Shown: positions 35,804 to 45,257 of the stretch, piece by piece | Layout of the letters: each line of letters opens with the position of its first letter | How positions within the stretch are numbered: position 1 is the stretch's first letter | Assembly (NCBI GenBank): GCA_028821775.1 | Contig: JAPKFB010000026.1 | Span: forward strand, 1-63,072 | Source: Roseibacillus sp. | GTDB lineage: Bacteria; Verrucomicrobiota; Verrucomicrobiia; Verrucomicrobiales; Akkermansiaceae | Direction of reading: 5' to 3' | DNA length: 63,072 nucleotides | Translations under genes and position numbers: made by a program | The notes under the pieces: model-generated | The model's input: only the letters and a program-made list of their open reading frames with translations | The model's database searches: none | Told to the model about the DNA's origin: nothing

Positions 35804-37114
35804 CTTGACGGCTCTCTTGAGCCAGCGATTTCCAAACTTGAGATAGTGATTCCAGTCTTCGGGAGTGACGTTGTGTTTGCCTTCCCGCAGGTGGAAGCCC
35901 ATCACGCGGCCGACACGTCGCCCTGGTTTGGGCTCCTCCGTGAAACCAAACGGGGCGTCATGGTAGAGCCTGTAAACCGGTTCGGCATGGATGAGGGAAA
36001 GGAACTCCCCCTTGGGGTCAGCCCACTGATCCTTGGTCGCACTGGCCACATAGACCGCTCGCGGTGCGATCAATGAGATGAGCTGATGCTGGTCAAAGGG
36101 CAGCGCGGCTTCCTTCTCGTTGTACTGTTTGAAGTTCCCATTGAACCAGTGTGGGAAGGATCGGTTGATGCGCCCCACTGTTTCGCCGATGGCGCGTTTG
36201 CTCAGCGCCGCGCCTCCACAGCCGGAATTGTTGGAGATCACGAGACGAAAGCGCTCGTCGGTCGCGCCGGCCCAGAGCGAAGCTTTGCCCAACCGGGAAT
36301 GACCGATGACACCCACCCGTTCGGCATCGATCTCGACAATCCCCTCGAGGGCATCGAGCAAGCGACTCAGGCCCCATGCCCAGGCCGAGACCGTTCCCCA
36401 CTCGTCCGGGTTGGGCGCTCCCTTGGTAAAGAGCGGGTGCACGCCGTTCTTGAACCCGTCGTGGAAATCGGGATCGATGTTTCCGCAGCAAGCAGTTGCC
36501 AGCGCGAAACCCTGATCGATGATGAGCTCGGCAGACCAACGGGCAGCGGCACTCCCGCGCAGCTTTTCCGCCATCGCCTTGTTGTCCCCATCCTTCTTTC
36601 CTCCGAGGACATATCCCTCATTCAGGGTGATGCGTGGATCGGACTCCACGCACTGATTTCCCCTGAAGTTCAAGCCGAGGAAGGCAGGCACCTTGCTGTT
36701 CACAATCTCCTTCTTCGGCAAGTAGAGCAGGAGCCGCACTACCGGCCCCTGACCGTCCGCGAAGCTCACGAGATACTCCCGGCGAATGGCTTTTCCGTGC
36801 AAGGCATCCGTCACTTCCTGGTCGAGAACGACCTTGAAGCCGTCTGGTTTGCCGACCGGCATCTTGCCATACATCTGTTCGGTGAGGAGCCTGAGAGTGG
36901 CAGGTCGTCCTCGCTCCTCCCAATCGGCTGTCGTCTCAATCCTGGCTCCGCCCAGCGGGGCGAGTGGATCAGGTAAGGTGTATGCCGGGATCTTCCCTTC
37001 GTCGTAGTTGGGAACAAATTTCTTGTGGTTCTGTCCTTCGCTCAGTGGAGCCACCGCAAGAAAAGTTGCCAGTGCTACTCGGAAGGCAGCGGTTGAAATT
37101 GCGCAGAGCTTCAT
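35771..37114 (-). CDS. CE15-type glucuronoyl esterase
   Basis: 447 residues with a signal peptide (1-27). The catalytic motif is GHSRLGKASLWAGA with Ser273 as nucleophile (CE15 family G-x-S-R-x-G-K), followed by the conserved NSGCGGAALSKR and RAIGETVGRIN segment. The histidine is in REGKHNVTPEDWNHYLKFG at the C-terminus. The family hydrolyses the ester between 4-O-methyl-glucuronic acid of xylan and lignin alcohols; bacterial members may have wider uronate-ester specificity. It overlaps the end of the decayed gene at 35214-35803 on the other strand. Fits the polysaccharide-dismantling theme of the neighbours. Confidence 0.88.
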   Translation of the reverse strand: MKLCAISTAAFRVALATFLAVAPLSEGQNHKKFVPNYDEGKIPAYTLPDPLAPLGGARIETTADWEERGRPATLRLLTEQMYGKMPVGKPDGFKVVLDQEVTDALHGKAIRREYLVSFADGQGPVVRLLLYLPKKEIVNSKVPAFLGLNFRGNQCVESDPRITLNEGYVLGGKKDGDNKAMAEKLRGSAAARWSAELIIDQGFALATACCGNIDPDFHDGFKNGVHPLFTKGAPNPDEWGTVSAWAWGLSRLLDALEGIVEIDAERVGVIGHSRLGKASLWAGATDERFRLVISNNSGCGGAALSKRAIGETVGRINRSFPHWFNGNFKQYNEKEAALPFDQHQLISLIAPRAVYVASATKDQWADPKGEFLSLIHAEPVYRLYHDAPFGFTEEPKPGRRVGRVMGFHLREGKHNVTPEDWNHYLKFGNRWLKRAVKSGSDAVDPEP

Positions 37115-37123
37115 GCCTGTACG

Positions 37124-37547
37124 CTAGCGATGCTTCGGGCGAGGGAGCAAGCAGGATCTTGCAGCGCACTCTAAACCAACCGGGAACCGTTTCCGCGGAC
37201 TGTCAGGAGGTGGGTGAGATGAGCCGGATTGGACTTCACCTTGCGCACAGCGTCGCGCCGCTACTCTGGCAAGGTTCAGCACGGTCTTCTGGTTGCGTGC
37301 TTCGTCCCACGGTCCGGATAGCGCTCCGGACTCGAAATTGTCTGCGAAGATGACCGCGGGATGTTGCGCGATCCCTGTGTCGCCCGCATACTTGCAGGCC
37401 AACCCCTGGCCGCTGGGCAGCCCCTTCTTCCCGGTTTGGGTGGTCTCTCCCAAGGGGATCTCCCGCCGCGCTCGCGACTACGACCCCTGCGAGCCAAAGT
37501 GAGATCGTGCAGGCTCGGATCGCTACCGTTCGGTGGAGAGTTTCCAC
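37124..37547 (-). pseudogene. Frameshifted remnant of an exported protein
   Basis: Three frames must be combined. The first (from 37547) has a signal peptide (METLHRTVAIRACTISLWLA, ending VVVASAAGD). The second (about 37420-37270) gives LACKYAGDTGIAQHPAVIFA, DNFESGALSGPWDEARNQKT. The third ends VRKVKSNPAHLTHLLTVRG. The YPGD-x-GI..PAV-F..FE-G pattern is known from planctomycete exported proteins of unknown function. The 5' end overlaps the 3' end of the SASA-type gene. It cannot encode one intact protein. Confidence 0.5.
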
Positions 37548-39085
37548 TCGTCAGTGCGGAAGAGCGACGCAGGTAAGCCCTCGCTGTTGATGAGATTCGC
37601 TCCCTCCGGATTCGAGGCCCAAGCGTAGCGCACGGCCACTGGTTTGGGAACGTCCTTGCTGGAGACAAGGACCGTCTCGCTCTCGATCGCGGCATCGGCC
37701 CAGTGCCATATCTTATCCTCACCCGCGATTTCAAAGCGGGCAAGTGGTTTGGCGTCGCGGCTCTTGAGTCCCCGGGCGTGCTCGAAGCTGATGCGAATCT
37801 TTCCGCCTTCATTCTTCGCGGCCTTGAAAAGCGGTCCGCAAACCACCACGTCCTTTTTCCCGTAATCTTGAGCGAGCGCCCAGCGCGCGAGACGTTCGCC
37901 GACATCCTTCTTGTTGGGCGGATGAATATTGTTGGCAGTACCAATGTCATTGATAACCGCCATGCCGGTCTTGGGCAGGCTCAAGGTCAGGCGTTGGGCA
38001 TTCTGGAGCTCCGCCCAGCTATCCGGAGTCCCCGGGTCGGTACTCGGCTTGCGAAAATTTGCAAGCTGGACGAAATAGTAGGGGAGTTCCTTCTGCCATT
38101 GCCTGCGCCAATCGAGAATGAGCAGCGGGAAGATTGTCTCGTATTCCTTGGCCCGCCTCGCATTCGATTCGCCTTGATACCAGATCGCACCCTTCATGGC
38201 ATAACCAACCCACGGGTGGATCATTCCGTGGTAAATTGACATCGGGCGATTGGGGCTGAGGGCTGGTGCGGCGGGCTTCCCCGGTCTGCGGCCGAGCTTC
38301 ACTCTCTTCTTGGGATCCGGCTCCGCTTGGTTTGCCTTGCGGATCGCTTCCCAGGCCGCGAGTTTCTTTTCGTAATTCGCCTTGGCCTTGCCCGCATCGA
38401 AGCGCTTCATTTCCTGGTCCAGCTTTTCGATCAAGGCCTTGCCCTCGGGTTTGCTGGAGAGCGTCTCGCGACTCGTGAAGGCTTCGGAAGGTTTGCCACC
38501 CCAGGCGGTCCGGATGATCCCCACCGGCACACCCAACTCGGTGTGAAGGTTGAGGGCAAAGTAATAGCCCACTGCCGAAAACTTGCCCGCGTTCTCCGGA
38601 TTGGTTTCGTGCCACTTCCCGCCCACTCTGCGCTGGGGGGTGGCGGCGGTCACGAGATCGGTGAGAAACATACGCACCGCCGGAAACGTTGCCTTGGGAA
38701 TGTCTTCCTTTGCCCGCTCGGTGGCCGAGAGGGCCCACTGCATGTTCGACTGACCGGAGGCCATCCAGACTTCGCCCACCAGCAAGTCTGACACTGTCAC
38801 GGGGCCGCTCTTGCTCCCCGTCACCACCAGTTCGCGGCCCTTTACATTGGCCTTCATCGGCGCGAGTTCGATCCGCCATTCCCCCTTCTCGTTGGCCACC
38901 GCTTGCTTCGACTGACCGGCAAAGGAGACCTTCACGCTCTCCGAAGGGGTGGCCCATCCCCAGACCGGAACCGCCTCGCCCCGCTGCAATACCGCGTGGT
39001 TACTAAACATGGTCGGCAATTCCACGCCCGAGACTGAGCCTGCGAGGGCGATTACGGGAAGGGGAAGAAGCTTTCGCAATAACAT
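37523..39085 (-). CDS. Sialate O-acetylesterase (SASA)-like carbohydrate esterase
   Basis: 520 residues from the ATG at 39085; the longer frame has no signal. Signal peptide (MLLRKLLPLPVIALAGSVSG). An N-terminal beta domain (LPTMFSNHAVLQRGEAVPVW) is followed by the SGNH/SASA hydrolase: VWMASGQSNMQW with Ser113 in G-Q-S-N-M, PVGIIRTAWGGKPSEAFTS, MKGAIWYQGESNARR and a final D-x-x-H-P-like motif (NNIHPPNKKDVGERLARWAL). A Lys-rich insert of about 60 residues separates the third block. Likely removes O-acetyl groups from sugars; true sialic acid specificity is not implied. Confidence 0.88.
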   Translation of the reverse strand: MLLRKLLPLPVIALAGSVSGVELPTMFSNHAVLQRGEAVPVWGWATPSESVKVSFAGQSKQAVANEKGEWRIELAPMKANVKGRELVVTGSKSGPVTVSDLLVGEVWMASGQSNMQWALSATERAKEDIPKATFPAVRMFLTDLVTAATPQRRVGGKWHETNPENAGKFSAVGYYFALNLHTELGVPVGIIRTAWGGKPSEAFTSRETLSSKPEGKALIEKLDQEMKRFDAGKAKANYEKKLAAWEAIRKANQAEPDPKKRVKLGRRPGKPAAPALSPNRPMSIYHGMIHPWVGYAMKGAIWYQGESNARRAKEYETIFPLLILDWRRQWQKELPYYFVQLANFRKPSTDPGTPDSWAELQNAQRLTLSLPKTGMAVINDIGTANNIHPPNKKDVGERLARWALAQDYGKKDVVVCGPLFKAAKNEGGKIRISFEHARGLKSRDAKPLARFEIAGEDKIWHWADAAIESETVLVSSKDVPKPVAVRYAWASNPEGANLINSEGLPASLFRTDEWKLSTER

Positions 39086-39210
39086 CGCCCCGCCTACGCT
39101 CGCGAGGGAGGGACTCATTCACAAAATCACCTCTTTGAAGGACCGAGAGGAAAATACACGATATTTTAGGGCTGCCAGACCCGTTTCCTATGAGCTAAAC
39201 CTATTTTGAT

Positions 39211-40671
39211 ATGAGCAACTCGACCAGACGCCGCTTCATCGCGCAATCCGCTGCCATCACCGGGAGTTCTCCGTTGATCTTTGGCACAAAATCTTCAGCA
39301 CAAGTCAAAGGAGCCAACGACCGACTCCGCATCGCGGTGGCCGGACTGAACGGCCGAGGGGGATCACACATCGGTGGCTTTGGTGGCATCAAGGGTGTCG
39401 AGATCGCCTACGTGGCCGACCCGGACGCCAACGTCCGCGAGAAGGCGCTCAACAATGTGCGCGGGAAGGGCCACAAGAACTGCAAAGCCATCGCCGACAT
39501 TCGCGAGGCCTTGGAGGACGGCGAGGTTGATGCCATCTCGGTTGCGGCACCGAATCACTGGCACTCCCTGATGACCATTTGGGGCGCCCAAGCGGGCAAG
39601 CACGTCTACGTCGAGAAGCCCATGAGTCACGATGTGGTCGAAGGGCGCGTCGCGGTGGAAGCAGCCAGGAAATACGGCGTCGTCATCCAGCACGGTACCC
39701 AGCGGCGCAGTGACGCGAACATCGCGGGCCTGCACGAGATGATCAAGGCCGGCACCTGGGGCAAACTCAAGATCGGTTACGGGTACTGCTGCAAGCCGCG
39801 CGGGGGTATCGGGCACAAGGGTGCGTCCTCAGCTCCGAAACACCTCGATTGGGATCTTTGGAAGGGGCCGGCGGTGATCGATCAATACCACGCGAACTTC
39901 GTGCACTACAACTGGCATTGGTTCTGGAAAACGGGGAACGGCGATCTCAACAACCAGGGAACCCACCAACTTGACGTGGCCCGTTGGTCGATCGATGACG
40001 ACCAGACCCATCCCGTGCGCGCGATGGCGATCGGGGGACGCTTCAACTGGGATGACCAGGGTGAGACTCCGAATACCATGTTCGGAATCGCGCAATATCC
40101 GAACGGGCAGTATTGCTTCTTCAATGTTCGCAACGTCAACTACAAGGGCTACCAGCGGCAGGTGAAGAACGAGTACTACTTTGAGGACGGTGGACGCATC
40201 ATGTCGGATACCAACCCCCAGTACTTCGCGCCAGGCAGCAACAAGGGTGAGAAGATCAAAGTCCAGAAGGGTGAGGTCACTCCGGGTGGCAACTGGCAAA
40301 GCTTTGTCACGGCTTGCCGTGCCAATGATCCCAACCTGGCCAACGGGGATGTCCATGATGCTCACTATGGCTGCGTTCTCGGCCACCTCATGAACAACTC
40401 CTACCGGCTCGGTAAGAAGGTTCCCTTCAACAAGAAGGCGGGAAGCTTTGGGGACAACAAGGATGCCGGCGAACACTTTGGAATTCTCCATGACATCATG
40501 CAGGACGGCTGCAAGGTGCCCATCGACAAGGCGGAATACACCGTCGGACCGTGGCTCACCTTCGATCCGAAAACCGAGCGGCACACCGGTGACCATGCCG
40601 CCGAAGCCAACACGCTCCTCAAGGACGACGACAGCAAGGGCTTTGAGGTCCCGGATCCCAAAAAGGTTTAA
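39211..40671 (+). CDS. Tat-exported Gfo/Idh/MocA family oxidoreductase
   Basis: 486 residues. Twin-arginine signal (STRRRFIAQSAAITGSSPL), then a Rossmann dinucleotide motif IAVAGLNGRGGSHIGGFGGI (G-x-x-x-x-G-G pattern) and the conserved sugar-binding Glu-Lys-Pro in KHVYVEKPMSHDV (residues about 133-137). VDAISVAAPNHWHSLM and NLNNQGTHQLDVARW-like segments are typical of the family. This exported group is abundant in planctomycetes and verrucomicrobia; many are presumed sugar dehydrogenases or dehydratases. It ends at a strong terminator at 40700-40729. Confidence 0.9.
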   Translation: MSNSTRRRFIAQSAAITGSSPLIFGTKSSAQVKGANDRLRIAVAGLNGRGGSHIGGFGGIKGVEIAYVADPDANVREKALNNVRGKGHKNCKAIADIREALEDGEVDAISVAAPNHWHSLMTIWGAQAGKHVYVEKPMSHDVVEGRVAVEAARKYGVVIQHGTQRRSDANIAGLHEMIKAGTWGKLKIGYGYCCKPRGGIGHKGASSAPKHLDWDLWKGPAVIDQYHANFVHYNWHWFWKTGNGDLNNQGTHQLDVARWSIDDDQTHPVRAMAIGGRFNWDDQGETPNTMFGIAQYPNGQYCFFNVRNVNYKGYQRQVKNEYYFEDGGRIMSDTNPQYFAPGSNKGEKIKVQKGEVTPGGNWQSFVTACRANDPNLANGDVHDAHYGCVLGHLMNNSYRLGKKVPFNKKAGSFGDNKDAGEHFGILHDIMQDGCKVPIDKAEYTVGPWLTFDPKTERHTGDHAAEANTLLKDDDSKGFEVPDPKKV

Positions 40672-40699
40672 GCTTGCAGGGCACCACCTTTTGCACGCA

Positions 40700-40729
40700 G
40701 ACACGGGAGTCTTCTCCCGTGTCTTTTTT
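40700..40729 (+). terminator. Rho-independent terminator after the Gfo/Idh/MocA gene
   Basis: GACACGGGAG (40700-40709) and CTCCCGTGTC (40714-40723) form a perfect 10-bp stem with a TCTT loop, followed by six T residues (40724-40729). This is 28 bp after the stop codon. Confidence 0.9.
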
Positions 40730-40812
40730 ATCCTGTTTCGAGCTCCTGCTCCCAGCAGGGAACGTCAGGTCTACTGGCCGGAGGGGAAACCGGGCCCGCG
40801 ATCAATCTCTGC

Positions 40813-42156
40813 TCAAGGAACTGGCCACTCCTTGGACTCAGTGCGTGCCTCTTTGATCAGCTTCTCAATTTTATCGACGATTTCCGGATGTTCCGCAGCA
40901 ATGTTGTTTGACTCCGCGAGGTCCTTGGCGAGGTCGAAGAGTTGAAGCGGCTTGTTCAGCCCATTGCGAATCGCCTTCCAGTGATTCCAACGGACTGCCT
41001 GTTGAAATCCGCGCTCGTGGAATTCCCAGTAGAATGGGCGCTCGGGCGCAGGCCGGTATTTTCCGATGATGCCGGGCCAGACGTTGAGGCCATCAAGGTT
41101 TTGCGGAGCCTTGGTCTCCGCCAAGCCCGCACAAATGGGGAGAAAGTCTGCGAACCACCAAGGCATCCCGTTCTCGGTTTCGGCTGAAATTGTGCCCTTC
41201 CAACGCAGGATCATGGGCACGCGCAGTCCCCCCTCGGTGAGGTCACGCTTGTGGCCTCGGAGCGGACCGCTGCTGTCGAATCTCCCTTCCCATCGCTCAG
41301 CCGCTCCGTTGTCAGAACAGAAAAAGACCACCGTTTTCTCACTCAATTTCAATTCGTCCAACAGATCAAGGAGTTGGCCCACATCGCGATCGAGGCGAGT
41401 CACCATTGCGGCGTGCGACTTCTCATTGTTCTTCCAGTCCTCGTCTTCGTAGCCGTGCCTGCCCGGAGGAAACTGGTAATTCGAGTGGGGCACGCAGTAG
41501 GGCAGGTAGAGGAAAAACTTTTTTTTCTGATGGCGCTTTACAAAGTCGACCGCGAACTTGGTGAAGAGGTCGTGGCTGTAGTTGCCTTCCCTGCCTTCGC
41601 TGTTGCCATGGAGGATGACTCTCTTGCGATTGTGCCAGATGTATTCGGGGTAGTGATTGTGTGCTCTCCCCTGATTGAGAAAGCCCATCCAGTGATCGAA
41701 TCCCTGCGCGTTCGGGTGTCCGGTAGTCCCGGGTTCCCCCAGTCCCCATTTGCCAGTCATCGCGGTGACATAACCCGCACTCTTCAAGACTTCAGCGACC
41801 GTGACGTCATTTGCGCGGAGGGGAATTCGTCCCTTCGCTCCACCCGACCCCTTGACCCCACTCACTCCTTTGTTGCCGCGGACGGTGGTATGGCCCGTGT
41901 GTTTCCCCGTCATCAAGACACTTCTCGATGGGGCACAAACGGTGGAGCCCGCGTAGCATTGGGTGAAGCGCATTCCTTCCTTGGCCATGCGATCGAGGCG
42001 AGGGGTGCGGATCACTTTTTGCCCATAGCATCCGAGGTCCGCGTAGCCCAGATCATCCGCCATGATGAAGATGATGTTTGGTGTCGAGGCGGCCTGGGCT
42101 GAGGGGCAGCAAGCGAGGAGCAAGAGCGCGGAGAGGAGGGCTCGCGGGCGATTCAT
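40813..42156 (-). CDS. Exported arylsulfatase A-like sulfatase
   Basis: 447 residues from the ATG at 42156 (the longer frame adds 13 unlikely codons). Signal peptide (LLSALLLLACCPSAQAAS). Metal motif IMADDLGYADLGCYGQKV, active site C74-A-P-S-R followed by SVLMTGKHTGHTTVRGN, WGLGEPGTTGHP, FCSDNGAAERWEG and GHKRDLTEGGLRVPMILRW. A Gly/Lys-rich insert (KGVSGVKGSGGAKGRI) follows the active site. The arrangement is like N-acetylgalactosamine-6-sulfatase/arylsulfatase A relatives. Cys74 is the formylglycine candidate. Confidence 0.92.
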   Translation of the reverse strand: MNRPRALLSALLLLACCPSAQAASTPNIIFIMADDLGYADLGCYGQKVIRTPRLDRMAKEGMRFTQCYAGSTVCAPSRSVLMTGKHTGHTTVRGNKGVSGVKGSGGAKGRIPLRANDVTVAEVLKSAGYVTAMTGKWGLGEPGTTGHPNAQGFDHWMGFLNQGRAHNHYPEYIWHNRKRVILHGNSEGREGNYSHDLFTKFAVDFVKRHQKKKFFLYLPYCVPHSNYQFPPGRHGYEDEDWKNNEKSHAAMVTRLDRDVGQLLDLLDELKLSEKTVVFFCSDNGAAERWEGRFDSSGPLRGHKRDLTEGGLRVPMILRWKGTISAETENGMPWWFADFLPICAGLAETKAPQNLDGLNVWPGIIGKYRPAPERPFYWEFHERGFQQAVRWNHWKAIRNGLNKPLQLFDLAKDLAESNNIAAEHPEIVDKIEKLIKEARTESKEWPVP

Positions 42157-42206
42157 TCCGGTGTTCTGGCAGCTCCGGCCCTCCAGGGCACTCAAATTCC
42201 AATCTC

Positions 42207-42515
42207 GAAGAGCTCTTAATGCTGTTCGGGCTCGTGGTCTTCCGTGGGATATGGGCCATCTACATTCACTCCAATGTCCGTCTGCCGATCGGCCCTCTCC
42301 GTTGGTTCATCGGAGCACCGGAACCCCATCACTGGCACCATGACAATGGCCCGCGACGCTGGCAACTACGCGAACAGTTCACCGTTCATAGGCATCCTTT
42401 TTGGAACCTATCCTTCTTCCGATCACGAGCCCGAAGCATTCAGTATTCACGAGCCGATCTCGCGCAACTGCATGGGACAGATGTTGCATCCCATCAAAGT
42501 CGCGCTGAGATTCCT
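42207..42515 (+). pseudogene. C-terminal fragment of a sterol desaturase/fatty acid hydroxylase, frameshifted
   Basis: The first frame reads LLMLFGLVVFRGIWAIYIHS then NVRLPIGPLRWFIGAPEPHH and WHHDN, containing the HHWHH di-iron His box of the fatty acid hydroxylase superfamily. A frameshift near 42345 is needed to continue with ARDAGNYANSSPFIGILFGTY, HEPEAFSIHEPISRNCMGQM and LLHPIK-like end. The N-terminal half with the earlier His boxes is absent. The gene is a decayed remnant between a sulfatase and a phosphoesterase. Confidence 0.7.
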
Positions 42516-42553
42516 CGGCGAGAGAAGGCGACTCCTGATGGTGGTCAGGAGGA

Positions 42554-45067
42554 CTACGGAGCGGTGACCCTAATCCGAATGTAGTACTGCTCCTCGAAGG
42601 GCTCTCCGCCCGGCCGCCCCACTTGGAACCGCAAGTTGCTGAAGCCCGCCTTGGGACTCGCAAATTCACCATTGTAAAGGGTGTTCAGGGTCACCCAGGA
42701 ATCGGGGGCCATCGTCGGGGAACCCTCGATGGCGTAGATAAATCCGCGCGTGGGAGCGGAGTCGAGGAAGAGAAATCTCACTAGGAGCGCCCGGGATCCG
42801 TCGAGCGCTTCCACAACATCCAGCGCTGGATGCGCGTCCGAGGCCACCATCAAGGGATCGCGTTCGTCGTAGATGAGGCGAAGTTCGGGTGACCAGTCGG
42901 GATTGCCATCGAAACTGTAGGGGATGCGCTCGCCCGTTCCGGAAAAGAGAAAGCCCAAGGCATCTCCCGGATTCCATGCAGGACGTCGGATCACTTCTTC
43001 AATAATGGCGCTGAGATCCGGAGTGAAGTGGCGCTCGAAGATCTGTTGCTCGACCCAGGGCCAGATTAAGACCGGCCAATCCACCATCTCAGACGAGTGG
43101 GGACGGTTGCTGAGGTCACCGATCTCGCTCCGGAAGGGGATGGCGGAACTCAAGTCGGAATGAATCGTCCACGGTGCCCGGGCAGACCGGACCACGGCCG
43201 GGGTGAAGAGGATTCCGGAGACCACCACGGTGGCATCCGAGGGGATCCGGACATCTCGAAAGCGCACCCCGAAAAATTTCGTCGAGAGCGTGTTGTCGAT
43301 CCCAAGACTGGGTCCATCGAGATCGACCAGGCCCAAGTTGTTTTCAATGGCATCATCCTCGGAGTGCAGGAGGGGAATGCGCAGAAAGTGAGAGGTGGGC
43401 CCCACGGGGGCGGAAGGGGAGATCACCTTGTTCGAAACCGGACTGGTGCGCTGAGCACCACGCCACACGCTCAGCGCTTTCACGGTGGTGGTTTTGGCCA
43501 CGGTGAAAGGCGCTCCATAGACCGGGCTGCCAAGAGTAGGAGTCGTTCCATCCAAGGTGTAGTGAATGACGCTGTCGAGCGTGGTCGGCCGGGCGAAGAG
43601 ATGAACCTCCGCTTCTCCGGACATCCGCTCAGCGGACATGATGGCCGGGCCGGATGGGTTCCAGGGGTCGGGCAGGGGAGTGCGCGGCGCCACCACACCC
43701 CGCTTGATGATTTGAAATTCGTCGCGGATTGTTCCCGCGGTATTGATCATGCGCAACGTCATGGCGTCACCCTCAAGATCCATGAGGACGGATCCCACTT
43801 CCTTCACCGACTTGCGATGTATCGGTGAGAAGCCGCTCCGGAAGGCAGATCGCCCGTTGCCTGCAATCACCACCACCGTTCCCTCGTGGGGATTGTTGCC
43901 CGCGCTCTTCAGATACGCTCCTTCTCCCATGGGATCCCCATCGCTATCATCAAGGATCACTCCCACTGAGCTGGTGGGAGTGGAATAGGCACCGTCGATG
44001 AGCATCGAACGTTCATAGATGTGTGAGTGCGCGGTCAACACGAGGTCGACGCCATGGGCCTCCAGGATGGGCATGACGACCTCGCGATAGTCGATCAAAT
44101 CGAGCTCGGCATCGCTATGATGAGATCCCTCCGTATAGGGAGTGTGATGAGTAAAGACGACCAACCACTCGGAGGCGTTTTGGGTGAGATCCTGAACAAG
44201 CCAGCTGAGCATGGGCCCAACCGGAGTGCGATCTTCATCGGACAGGTTCAGGCAGACGAAATGGATCGGGCCATAGTCAAAGGAGTAAAAGCTCTCTGTT
44301 CCGGAGGGAGTGCCTCCTGCTTCGCCGGCGGTGGGGAGCACGAAGGCATCGAAGTAGGGCCCGACCCCAAGCGGCCCGTTCGAGGTTCGTCCCTCGTGAT
44401 TTCCCATCGCGGGCCATGTGACCGTATTGCGGAGGAGAGTCGCAAACCTGCCGAAGAATTTGACTTGGAATTCTTCATCGAGACCATCGTCGTAGGCGAT
44501 GTCTCCGAGAGCTAAAAAGGCGTCGAGTGGGCGTCCATCATTGGCGATGAACTGGTTCATTCTTGTGAAGGCGAGCATCTGGGCGGCACTGCCATTTCCA
44601 AAGTCTCCCGTTATCCAGAACCTGAGGGGGCGCGGGCTCGCGGGACCCGGGTGAGTGCGAAAGTGATGATCTTCGGTGCCCCCTTCGAGGAGAGAGTCGC
44701 CGTCGAAGATCCCGTAGTAGAACACCGTGTCCTCGTCGAGGCCGGTGATGGGAGCTTCGTACTGGTAGGTGTTTTCGGGCGCCGAGTGGAGTCGGGGGAG
44801 CGCGGGCATCTCGACCAGATCGGGAGAAAGTCGAATCGTGATTTGCGCGGCGAGGACCTCGCTATGCAGGGCGTCGGGGCCGACGCCATAGCGCACGACG
44901 GGATTGATGGCACCGGTTGTGCGCCAAACGAGAACTGATGAGGTCCGGGTGGTCCTCTGGATCATGGGGCCACGGCTTACCTCCGGGTCCACCACAGGGG
45001 TGGCAAGAAGATCTGCAGCTCCGAGATTCACAAAAACCAGGAGCCAGCATAAGAGCGAGCGATGCAT
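42554..45067 (-). CDS. Exported purple acid phosphatase-like protein with C-terminal modules
   Basis: 837 residues from the ATG at 45067, which starts the signal peptide (MHRSLLCWLLVFVNLGAADL). An N-terminal fibronectin-like domain precedes the metallophosphoesterase (about residues 120-380): ITGDFGNGS, FLALGDIAYDDG, WPAMGNHEG, VVFTHHTPYTEGSHH and LVLTAHSHIYERS, all five metal-binding blocks of purple acid phosphatase-type enzymes. Around residue 480-540 is a chitobiase C-terminal-like module (VIHYTLDGTTPTLGSPVY), then about 270 residues of unclassified beta-rich sequence. It may release phosphate from exported substrates. Confidence 0.85.
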   Translation of the reverse strand: MHRSLLCWLLVFVNLGAADLLATPVVDPEVSRGPMIQRTTRTSSVLVWRTTGAINPVVRYGVGPDALHSEVLAAQITIRLSPDLVEMPALPRLHSAPENTYQYEAPITGLDEDTVFYYGIFDGDSLLEGGTEDHHFRTHPGPASPRPLRFWITGDFGNGSAAQMLAFTRMNQFIANDGRPLDAFLALGDIAYDDGLDEEFQVKFFGRFATLLRNTVTWPAMGNHEGRTSNGPLGVGPYFDAFVLPTAGEAGGTPSGTESFYSFDYGPIHFVCLNLSDEDRTPVGPMLSWLVQDLTQNASEWLVVFTHHTPYTEGSHHSDAELDLIDYREVVMPILEAHGVDLVLTAHSHIYERSMLIDGAYSTPTSSVGVILDDSDGDPMGEGAYLKSAGNNPHEGTVVVIAGNGRSAFRSGFSPIHRKSVKEVGSVLMDLEGDAMTLRMINTAGTIRDEFQIIKRGVVAPRTPLPDPWNPSGPAIMSAERMSGEAEVHLFARPTTLDSVIHYTLDGTTPTLGSPVYGAPFTVAKTTTVKALSVWRGAQRTSPVSNKVISPSAPVGPTSHFLRIPLLHSEDDAIENNLGLVDLDGPSLGIDNTLSTKFFGVRFRDVRIPSDATVVVSGILFTPAVVRSARAPWTIHSDLSSAIPFRSEIGDLSNRPHSSEMVDWPVLIWPWVEQQIFERHFTPDLSAIIEEVIRRPAWNPGDALGFLFSGTGERIPYSFDGNPDWSPELRLIYDERDPLMVASDAHPALDVVEALDGSRALLVRFLFLDSAPTRGFIYAIEGSPTMAPDSWVTLNTLYNGEFASPKAGFSNLRFQVGRPGGEPFEEQYYIRIRVTAP

Positions 45068-45257
45068 CGGGTGGACGGGTCTCTTGCATTCTGACAGTGC
45101 CAGACCTCGCTTGCCAGATTGAATTCCAACCCTTGGAAGAACGAAAACAGCCGTCCCCTGAGAGGGTTTGGGTGGTGGAGAGCAGGCGTGATTTTGGGGC
45201 CCACTCGCTCGAGGAACTTTCAGGTGAGTCCCCATCCGCAGCCCCAGGGGGCACCAT

